Shown here in pieces: positions 57,920 through 64,000 of a stretch of DNA of 64,000 nucleotides (the stretch's first letter is position 1; every line of letters begins with the position of its first letter). The notes under the pieces were generated by a model, which saw only the letters and a list, made by a program, of their open reading frames with translations, had not been told where the DNA came from and made no database searches. This DNA comes from CATQGW01 sp965242565 (lineage in GTDB: Bacteria > Chloroflexota > Dehalococcoidia > Bin125): positions 1,798,001-1,862,000 of the forward strand of contig OZ251457.1 of the NCBI GenBank assembly GCA_965242565.1, read 5' to 3'. Made by a program: the position numbers and the translations under genes.

Positions 57920-58639
57920 ATGCCCGAGACCGGCCTGCTCGACAGCTCGACCATCGCCGCCGTGAGCGGCGCGACCGACGCGCCCGAACCGCCGTGGGAG
58001 ATTGCCGAGGCGGTGGTGCAACAGACGACCTTTGAGGTGCGCGCGCCGGCGGCGCGGCGTTTGCTGCCGGACATCGTGACGCGCTCCGCGCCGACCTACG
58101 CGAAGATCGCGGTGATCGATCGGGCTGACTCGCCCGTGGGGCCGTACCGCGAGGCGCTGCTGATGCTCGGCTGCCGGGTGGGGATGCTGCCGGCGCAGTA
58201 CGTGGTGGCGTCGATCGTGACGACCGAGGCGGCGCGCGACGCGACGGCGGCCTACTGGAAGTACCTGCCCGAGCTGGGCGAGATCGCGTTTAAGCGCGGC
58301 GCGGAGGCGCTGCGCTCGACGATCCGGATCGCCGACGGCTTCACGGTCTCGCTGGAGTCGGCGCTGACCGACGCGGCGGCGGCCGGGATCGTGCGCTACG
58401 ACCCACTGCTGGTGGTGCAGCCGGGCGAGGACGGGGCGGAGTCGCTGGAGGTTCCGACGGAGCACGAGGTGCGGGAGGCGTGGATGGCGCGGGGGACGAT
58501 CCCAGTCTACGAGGGCGGGGAACGAAGCAGCGTCTGGATTCAACTGCGCTCGCACCACCCGATCACGGGCTTCGTGGCGGTGGAGTCGCAGAAGACGGAC
58601 GCGGCGACGGCTGTGCAGCCGCTGACTCTGGGCGGCTAG
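57920..58639 (+). CDS. Acetoacetate decarboxylase-like superfamily protein
   Basis: A 239-residue protein resembling the ADC fold: RLLPDIVTRSAPTYAKIAVIDRADSPVGPYREALLMLGCRVGMLPAQYVVASIVTTEAARDATAAYWKYLPELGEIAFKRG. In acetoacetate decarboxylase the Schiff-base Lys lies in GFPKK; here the corresponding YLPELGE lacks it, so decarboxylation by that route is unlikely. Codirectional with the DegV gene. Confidence 0.65.
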   Translation: MPETGLLDSSTIAAVSGATDAPEPPWEIAEAVVQQTTFEVRAPAARRLLPDIVTRSAPTYAKIAVIDRADSPVGPYREALLMLGCRVGMLPAQYVVASIVTTEAARDATAAYWKYLPELGEIAFKRGAEALRSTIRIADGFTVSLESALTDAAAAGIVRYDPLLVVQPGEDGAESLEVPTEHEVREAWMARGTIPVYEGGERSSVWIQLRSHHPITGFVAVESQKTDAATAVQPLTLGG

Positions 58640-59185
58640 GGCGGCGACTGTGGGGGGCGTGCGGACCCTATTCCCGCCATACCCGCCCTCTCTCCTCGTC
58701 ATTCCCGCCCCCGAGCGGGAATCTCGCCGTGCGCCCTCCAACGCCCGCGTCCCCGGGATCCGTCGCCCCAGACTCGATCTGGGGCCCATACCCAACCCCC
58801 TTCGCAGTACGGAGCCCCGAGCGGCCTCCCAACGCCGTTCGCAGAACATTTGGGGCTTGGTCTCGCCAACGGACGCAGTATGGGCCCCAGATCAAGTCTG
58901 GGGCGACGGAAGGGGAGGCGGGAGGGGCGTTGGGGGATGCTCGGGGCTCCGTGCTGGCTGCGTCGAGATACCCCCGTTCGAGCCGGGGGCAGGCTCCGCG
59001 GCAAGCGCGGGTATGACGGAGAAGGTAGGCGCGAATATGGCGAAGTGGGGCGGGCGTGGGCGCGGTGAAGAGCGCGGGCGCGACTACGGGAGGCATGCGC
59101 GCAGGCTGGGCGGGCGTATAATTCGGCTATCCGCTCACCCTGACATCCGATCGCGCCGGCCCCGCCGCCCGCGAAGGTTCGCGCC
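58640..59185. repeat. Dense REP-like cluster upstream of the MFS gene
   Basis: Family C at 58697-58722, family A at 58760-58785 (loop change TTGA to TCGA) and 58884-58909, and long-form family B at 58965-59019. These include both orientations. The end of the gap carries the promoter and start region of the MFS gene. Confidence 0.75.
59117..59122 (+). promoter_or_regulatory. Perfect -10 hexamer before the MFS gene
   Basis: TATAAT in a very GC-rich gap, 69 bases before the proposed ATC start (59186). A matching -35 is not evident. It gives a likely 5' UTR of about 57 bases for the proposed start. Confidence 0.55.
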
Positions 59186-60571
59186 ATCACCCTCTCCACC
59201 GAATCCCCGCGCTCGCGGAGCGGCCGCATCTTCTACGGCTGGTGGCTGCTGATCGCCGCCGTCGGCTGTATGGCGATTGTCAGCGGCGTCTCGTTCTGGT
59301 CAATGGGGCTCTACGTCACGCCGCTGGAGGAAGAGTTCGGCTGGTCGCGGACGCTGCTGCAGACGGGCATCTCGGTTTCACTGCTGTTCAGCGGTCTCGG
59401 CTCGCCGCTGGTCGGGCCGCTGACGGACCGGCGCGGTCCGCGCTTCCTGATCATCTGGGGCACGATCTTCACCTGCGGCACCTACGTGCTGCTGGCGACC
59501 ACCTCGTCGATCGTGGAGTGGTACATCTACTTCTCGCTCAACGCCTTCGCGCGCGGCTTTATGTTCTACATCCCCTTCCAGGTGCTGATCTCGCGCTGGT
59601 TCGATCGCAAGCGCGGGCGCGCCGTGGGGATTATGGCGATGGGCTTCTCACTGGGCGTGGTGCTGGTGCCCGTGATGCAGCAGATCATCGACAACGTCTC
59701 GTGGCAGATGTCGTTCATCTTCGCCGCCGTGGCGCTGGCCGTGACATTCATCCCGTACGGGCTGTTCCTGGTGCGCGATCATCCGCAGGACATCGGCCTG
59801 GAGGCCGACGGCGAGCCGCGGCCGGTCAACAGCGGGCCGGAGCGGGGACCGCCGATTCTGAACGGGCTGACCGTCGGGCAGGCGATGCGGACCTGGAACT
59901 TCTGGGTGATCGCGCTGGCGTTCATGGCGTTCTTCTTCGGAATGTTCGGCTGGATGTTCAACGGCGTGCCGGTCTACGAGTCGTTCGGGATTGCGCGGGA
60001 GACGGTGGCGCTGATCATCTTCCTACAGGGCCTGGGCGGGATCATTTCGCGGCCGACGTTCGGTCTGCTGGCGGAGCGGATCCCGAGCATTGAGTTGGCG
60101 TCGGTCGGCCTGGCGGCGATCATGGCGGTGGGGATGGCGATTCTGCTGGTCACCGGCGGATCGTGGTTGGGGATCGGGCTGTTCATCTTCTGCTGGCTGA
60201 TCGGTTCGGCCGGCGGGCCGGTGTTGGAGCCGTTGATTCTGCCGCGCGTTTTCGGGCTGGCGCATTTCGGCGCGATCATGGGCACGATGTTCATGGTGGA
60301 GACGATCGGGCAGTTTCTGGTGCCGACGGTGGGCGGGGCGATTTTCGACGCGACGGGCAGCTACGACCTGCTGATGGTCACGTTTATCGGCTCGCTGATC
60401 ATGGGGATGGCAATGTTCACGGCGGCGCACTACATCCCCAACCCGCGCATTCCCTCGGCGCGGGTGATCCTGACAGGCTCGGTGAATCTGGTGGCGCGGC
60501 GTGCAGTACAACACGCGGCACAGCACATCGTGCCGCGCGAGCGCGGCGCGCGGGAAGCGGTCGGGGACTGA
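59186..60571 (+). CDS. MFS transporter with no canonical start before TM1
   Basis: An MFS secondary transporter with about 12 hydrophobic segments, 461 residues from ATC. The first helix RIFYGWWLLIAAVGCMAIVSGVSFWS is typical for the family, but it begins before the first ATG (59270). Between the in-frame stop at 59141 and that ATG there is no ATG, GTG or TTG. An ATC at 59186 has GAAGG eight bases ahead (59173-59177) and follows a TATAAT. Use of ATC is therefore proposed; a frameshift or base error is the alternative. The helix 2-3 loop shows the family motif (GPLTDRRGPRF). Substrate unknown; OFA/oxalate-like transporters share this opening. Confidence 0.8.
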   Translation: MTLSTESPRSRSGRIFYGWWLLIAAVGCMAIVSGVSFWSMGLYVTPLEEEFGWSRTLLQTGISVSLLFSGLGSPLVGPLTDRRGPRFLIIWGTIFTCGTYVLLATTSSIVEWYIYFSLNAFARGFMFYIPFQVLISRWFDRKRGRAVGIMAMGFSLGVVLVPVMQQIIDNVSWQMSFIFAAVALAVTFIPYGLFLVRDHPQDIGLEADGEPRPVNSGPERGPPILNGLTVGQAMRTWNFWVIALAFMAFFFGMFGWMFNGVPVYESFGIARETVALIIFLQGLGGIISRPTFGLLAERIPSIELASVGLAAIMAVGMAILLVTGGSWLGIGLFIFCWLIGSAGGPVLEPLILPRVFGLAHFGAIMGTMFMVETIGQFLVPTVGGAIFDATGSYDLLMVTFIGSLIMGMAMFTAAHYIPNPRIPSARVILTGSVNLVARRAVQHAAQHIVPRERGAREAVGD

Positions 60572-60658
60572 GCGGGGCTCTGTGCTGCGCCCAGCGAGAT
60601 ACCCCCGTTCGGGCCGGAGGCAGGCTCTGCGGCGAGCGCGGGTATGACCGATCTTTGG
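60572..60658. repeat. REP-like long-form B element at a convergent junction
   Basis: A long family B element at 60595-60650, degraded in one stem (TTCGGGC for TTCGAGC), between the convergent MFS and sufT ends. Confidence 0.65.
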
Positions 60659-60991
60659 TTAGAAGATGCCGAGCTCGAACTTGGCTTCGTCGGAGGCCAT
60701 CTCGCGCGGGTCCCAGGGCGGGCTGAAGACGATTTCGGTTTCGACCTCGTCGATGCCCTCGACGGTGGAGGCGGCCTGCTCGATTTGGGCCATGATCATG
60801 GGGCCGACGGGGCAGGCCGGGGTGGTGAGGGTGAAGTTGATCTTGACGGCGTGCTCGCTGGGGCGCTCGATGCCGTAGACCAGGCCGAGGTCGACGACGT
60901 TGATGCCGATCTCGGGGTCGAACACGGTGCGCAGCGCGTCGAGCACCTGCGCTTCGATGGGCTGCTCGGCGGTGATGTCGGCGGTGGTCAT
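60659..60991 (-). CDS. SufT-like MIP18 (DUF59) protein
   Basis: A 110-residue MIP18-family protein with the conserved VFDPEIGINVVDLGLVYGI and the Cys of TTPACPVGPMIMAQIEQA. SufT promotes Fe-S cluster maturation. It is the last gene of the leftward suf cluster, after sufU. Ends with the family WDPREMASDEAKFELGIF. Confidence 0.92.
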   Translation of the reverse strand: MTTADITAEQPIEAQVLDALRTVFDPEIGINVVDLGLVYGIERPSEHAVKINFTLTTPACPVGPMIMAQIEQAASTVEGIDEVETEIVFSPPWDPREMASDEAKFELGIF

Positions 60992-61015
60992 GGGGAGCTC
61001 TCCTGTCAGTTGGCG

Positions 61016-61522
61016 TCAGTTGCTCGTGATGCGGGTGGGGATGTCCTCGAATTGGTCGGTTTCTTCGCCGGCGGCGCGGGCGAGCGCCTGGTCGAGCACT
61101 TTCCAGGCGAGCAAACCGCACTTGATTCGGACGGGGAAGCGGGCGACGCCGCTGAGCGCTTCGAGGTCGCCCAGATCGACCTGGTCGAGGTCGAAGCCGT
61201 CGTCGGTCAGCATCGCCTGCACGTGGCCGGAGAGCTCGCGCGCGTCGCCCAGCGAGCGCCCGGCCAGCGCCTCGGTCAGCATTGAGGCGCTGCTCTGGCT
61301 GATCGAGCAACCGGAGCCGCCGAAGCGCAGCGCCTGGACCGTCTCGTCTTCGAGCAGAATCGACAGCTGGATTTCGTCGCCGCAGGAGGGATTGAAGCCT
61401 TCAGCGGCGATTGAAGCGGCCTCCAGTACGCCGCGGTTGCGGGGCTGGCGGTAGTGATCGAGGATCACGTCGCGGTAAAGGTCGTCGAGATCGACGGGGT
61501 TCTGCGACTCGCGGTTGGACAC
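61016..61522 (-). CDS. sufU: SufU-like Fe-S scaffold or sulfur-transfer protein
   Basis: A 168-residue IscU-like protein with LYRDVILDHYRQPRNRG at the start. The three cysteines lie in NPSCGDEI, FGGSGCSISQSSASML and RIKCGLLAWKVL. SufU takes sulfur from SufS in many Firmicutes and Actinobacteria. It follows sufS by 39 bases. Confidence 0.93.
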   Translation of the reverse strand: MSNRESQNPVDLDDLYRDVILDHYRQPRNRGVLEAASIAAEGFNPSCGDEIQLSILLEDETVQALRFGGSGCSISQSSASMLTEALAGRSLGDARELSGHVQAMLTDDGFDLDQVDLGDLEALSGVARFPVRIKCGLLAWKVLDQALARAAGEETDQFEDIPTRITSN

Positions 61523-61561
61523 CTGGGCAGCCTCCCTCTGTTCAGCGTACTCAGCGTAGGG

Positions 61562-62809
61562 CTAGCGCGCGGCGGGCAGCCCGAAGCGCGAGCCGGCCTC
61601 GCGCAGGCCGTCAACCAGCGCGTCGATCTCCGACTCCTGGTTGTACAGGTAGAACGAGGCGCGCGCGGTAGCCGGCACATTGAGGGCGCGCATCAGCGGC
61701 TGGGCGCAGTGATGCCCGGCGCGAACGGCGATTCCGCCGCCGTCGAGGATGGTGGCGATGTCGTGCGAGTGGATGTCGGCGTAGTTGAAGGCAACGACCG
61801 CGCCGCGCCGCCCGGCGTCGGGCGGGCCGTAGATTTCCAGCCCCTCGATCGCCGAGAGCCGCTCCATCGCATAGGCGGTGAGGGCGTGATCGTGGTCGCG
61901 GACGGCCTGCATGCCGACGGCGGAGAGGTAATCGAGCGCGGCGGAGAAGGCGATCACGTCGGCGATGTTGGGGGTGCCGGCCTCGAACTTGTGGGGCAGC
62001 GGCGCCCAGGTCGATTCCTCGCGGTTGACGACGCTGATCATCTCGCCGCCGCCGAGGAAGGGATCGAGGTCGGCGAGCAACTCGCGCCGCCCCCAGAGCA
62101 CGCCGACGCCGGTCGGTCCGAGCATCTTGTGGGCCGAAAACGCGGCAAAATCGATGCCCAGCGCGCGGACGTCGATGGGCATGTGCGGGGCGCTCTGCGC
62201 GGCGTCGAGAATGACGGTTGCGTCCACCGCGCGGGCCATCTCCACCAGCTCGGCGACGGGGGCGATCGCGCCGAGCACGTTGGACATGTGGGCGACGGAG
62301 ACGATTCGGGTGCGGGGGTTGAAGAGCGAGCGCGCCTGATCGATGTCCAATTCGCCGTCGTCGGTCAGTTCGATGAAGCGCAGGCGCGCGCCGCTGCGCT
62401 GCGCGAGCAGCTGCCAGGGCACGAGGTTGGAGTGGTGCTCGAGCGCGGAGAGGATGATCTCGTCGTCGGGGCGCAGGCGCGCGCCGAGCGTGTAGGCGAG
62501 CAGGTTGAGCGACTCGGTGGTGTTGCGGGTGAAGACGATTTCCTGCGCGTGCGCCGCGCCGATGAAGTCGGCGGTCTTGCGGCGCGTCTGCTCGTAGGCG
62601 GCGGTGGCTTCTTCAGCCAGGGTGTGCAGGCCGCGGTGGATGTTGGCGTTGGTATTGGAGTAGTAGTCGGTCAGCGCCTCGATCACCTGGCGCGGTTTCT
62701 GGGTGGTGGCGGCGTTGTCGAGGTAGACGAGCGGCTTGCCGCGCACCTCGCGGCGGAGGATGGGGAAGTCGGCGCGGATCGCCTCTACGTCGAGCGCGGC
62801 GGCGGTCAT
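61562..62809 (-). CDS. sufS: Cysteine desulfurase SufS
   Basis: Releases sulfur from cysteine for cluster assembly. The 415-residue class V aminotransferase has VYLDNAATTQKPRQVIEAL and the PLP region with Lys in FSAHKMLGPTGVGVLWG. The active Cys lies in RAGHHCAQPLMRAL. The ATG at 62809 overlaps the Rieske-protein stop (ATGA); a longer frame to 62938 is an artefact of that overlap. Confidence 0.95.
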   Translation of the reverse strand: MTAAALDVEAIRADFPILRREVRGKPLVYLDNAATTQKPRQVIEALTDYYSNTNANIHRGLHTLAEEATAAYEQTRRKTADFIGAAHAQEIVFTRNTTESLNLLAYTLGARLRPDDEIILSALEHHSNLVPWQLLAQRSGARLRFIELTDDGELDIDQARSLFNPRTRIVSVAHMSNVLGAIAPVAELVEMARAVDATVILDAAQSAPHMPIDVRALGIDFAAFSAHKMLGPTGVGVLWGRRELLADLDPFLGGGEMISVVNREESTWAPLPHKFEAGTPNIADVIAFSAALDYLSAVGMQAVRDHDHALTAYAMERLSAIEGLEIYGPPDAGRRGAVVAFNYADIHSHDIATILDGGGIAVRAGHHCAQPLMRALNVPATARASFYLYNQESEIDALVDGLREAGSRFGLPAAR

Positions 62810-63123
62810 TCGTCGCCCAACTCGATCAGCAGCTCGCCGTCTTCGACGGCCACGGCGTAGCAGGCGACGCGCCCCACGGCGGGCAGCGTGCGGGCCTGGC
62901 CGGTGGTGACATCGAAGAGCGCGCCGTGGCGGGGACACTCGATCATTTCGCCGTCCAGTTCACCCTCGCCGAGCGGTCCGTCGTCGTGCGTACAGCGGTT
63001 CTCGATCGCGTAGACCTCGCCGGAGGCGAGGCGGCAAAGCGCGACGCTGCGCCCGCCGACTTCCACCACCCGCGCCTCGCCGGCGGGCAGGTCGTCGAGC
63101 GGTCCGAGCCGCTGCGCGCTCAT
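62806..63123 (-). CDS. Rieske-type 2Fe-2S ferredoxin in the suf cluster
   Basis: A 105-residue protein with the cluster ligands CTHDDGPLGEGELDG and CPRHGALFDV. Its location between sufD and sufS is known from Actinobacteria and suggests a part in assembly or electron supply. Overlaps sufS and sufD ends by four bases. Confidence 0.92.
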   Translation of the reverse strand: MSAQRLGPLDDLPAGEARVVEVGGRSVALCRLASGEVYAIENRCTHDDGPLGEGELDGEMIECPRHGALFDVTTGQARTLPAVGRVACYAVAVEDGELLIELGDE

Positions 63124-64000
63124 TCGGACACCACAGTGTGCGGGATTTGCAGCTGCTCCTCGATCAGTACATCAAGCACCTCGCGCAGGTGCTCGTCGGC
63201 GATGCCGTCGATGATTTCGGCGAGGAAGCCGCGCACGACCATTCGCTCGGCGATCTCAGGCGGGATGCCGCGCGACTGGAGGTAGAAGAGTTGCTCGGCG
63301 CTGACCGGTCCGACGGCGGCGGCGTGCGAGCACTTGACGTCGTCGGCTTCGATTTCGAGCACCGGAATCGGGTCCGCGCCCGCGCCCTCGTCGAGCAGCA
63401 GGTTGCGCATTGTCTGGAAAGCCGATGTCTTCTGGCCTTCGGGGTCGATCCGGATCACGCCGTACTGGACGGCGTGCGACTCGTCGGTCAGGACGCCGCG
63501 CACGAGCAGTTCGCTGCTGGCGTTGACGCCGTTGTGGTGCTGGCGGGTGATGTGCTCAATGTGCTGGTGTCCGCGGCCGGCGAAGACGCCGTGCAGGTCG
63601 GCGTGCCCGCCGGGCTGATCAAGCTCGAGATCGATCCGCTGTTTGTCGAGGTCCGCGCCGATCGAGACGGAGTTGTAGCGCAGTTGAGCGTCGCGCCCGA
63701 CCTCCGCGACGGCGGTGGTCAGCGCCGCGGTGTCGTGGCTCCAGCGTTGGACCATGGCGAACTGCACGTTGGCGGCCGCTTCGGAGGTGAGCTCGACGGT
63801 GTGGTGGACGAACGGCGCCGTTCCGTCGTCGCGGAGGTCGCCCGAAGGTCCCGCGCCGGCCTCGATCACGGAGACGGCGCTTTCGCGGTCGGCTGCGATC
63901 AGCGTGTAGGCCCAAAGGTCCGAGCCGTCGCCGGGCTGCGAGGTGAGGTGAAAGATCGAGTGGTCAATCTGCACGCCGGGGGGGATGTAGCAGAACATGC
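63120..64000 (-). CDS. sufD: SufD, partial (right edge)
   Basis: The C-terminal 293 or so residues of a SufB/SufD-type scaffold, read into the window edge. Segments are IPPGVQIDHSIFHL, EAGAGPSGDLRDDG, GVFAGRGHQHIEHITRQHHNGVNASSELLVRGVLTDESHAVQYGVIRIDPEGQKTSAFQTMRNLLLDE and DDVKCSHAAAVGPVSAEQLFYLQSRGIPPEIAERMVVRGF. The last two are typical of SufD. A Met at 63998 is likely internal, not the start. SufB and SufC are probably beyond 64000. Confidence 0.92.
   Translation of the reverse strand, partial: MFCYIPPGVQIDHSIFHLTSQPGDGSDLWAYTLIAADRESAVSVIEAGAGPSGDLRDDGTAPFVHHTVELTSEAAANVQFAMVQRWSHDTAALTTAVAEVGRDAQLRYNSVSIGADLDKQRIDLELDQPGGHADLHGVFAGRGHQHIEHITRQHHNGVNASSELLVRGVLTDESHAVQYGVIRIDPEGQKTSAFQTMRNLLLDEGAGADPIPVLEIEADDVKCSHAAAVGPVSAEQLFYLQSRGIPPEIAERMVVRGFLAEIIDGIADEHLREVLDVLIEEQLQIPHTVVSE

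Overview
The window is a GC-rich, gene-dense bacterial chromosome segment, complete except for a sufD-like gene cut at the right edge. Several features point to Chloroflexota, possibly a marine SAR202/Dehalococcoidia or Thermomicrobia-like lineage: a UPF0182 membrane protein, a PAC2 protein, an RskA-type anti-sigma factor, flavin/F420-type luciferase-like oxidoreductases, the sufD-Rieske-sufS-sufU-sufT order, and a C-terminal domain of a secreted beta-propeller. Actinobacteriota is the main alternative. No rRNA, tRNA, CRISPR array or complete transposon was found.

Layout. 1-2039: an unexplained left edge, a broken secreted-protein gene whose start sits on an 11-G tract, and a repeat field. 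2040-7114 (minus): fakA, a fakB/degV gene and recG, divergent from rpmB (L28), followed by a glycine-rich RRM protein and a GNAT-like protein. 9517-13070 (minus): a helicase-less restriction-methylation protein with a type ISP-like C-terminus, and a DUF2283 protein. 13510-22647 (minus): argB - UPF0182 - argD - argG - small ORF - argH - rpe. 22760-24214: two tail-anchored coiled-coil paralogues whose 5' ends are nearly identical. 24670-28350: a large secreted beta-propeller/Ig-like protein. 28674-30561: two tandem SDRs. 30870-33272: a tandemly duplicated PIN-toxin/antitoxin unit beside an acetyltransferase. 33269-35297: an HpaB-like flavin monooxygenase and an extradiol-type VOC protein, followed by a phosphotransferase-like gene, an M23 peptidase, a cupin and a sigma/anti-sigma pair. 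39391-43897: acyl-CoA dehydrogenase, Glu/Leu-type amino acid dehydrogenase, HhH-GPD protein, small membrane protein and LLM oxidoreductase. 43898-44560: a 10-bp-phased nested tandem repeat. 44561-48082: PAC2, metallo-hydrolase, DinB-like and three hotdog-fold hydratase-like proteins. 48318-53179: tldE/tldD, a CaiB-type CoA transferase and small proteins. 53433-60571: a substrate-binding lipoprotein, a second LLM enzyme, a second DegV with an ADC-like protein, and an MFS transporter. 60659-64000 (minus): SufT, SufU, SufS, Rieske ferredoxin and SufD for Fe-S cluster assembly.

Nearly every non-operonic gap carries short REP-like palindromes. At least three hairpin families share the same 5' CCGTC tail (GACGG when read on the other strand). 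The tail-plus-hairpin design, the compensatory stem changes and the strictly intergenic placement make this repeat system the most striking genome-scale signal here. Other points worth attention are the duplicated PIN/antitoxin module with an internally duplicated antitoxin, the coiled-coil paralogue pair, the 10-bp-phased repeat and the poly-G start of the broken gene at 566-1444.
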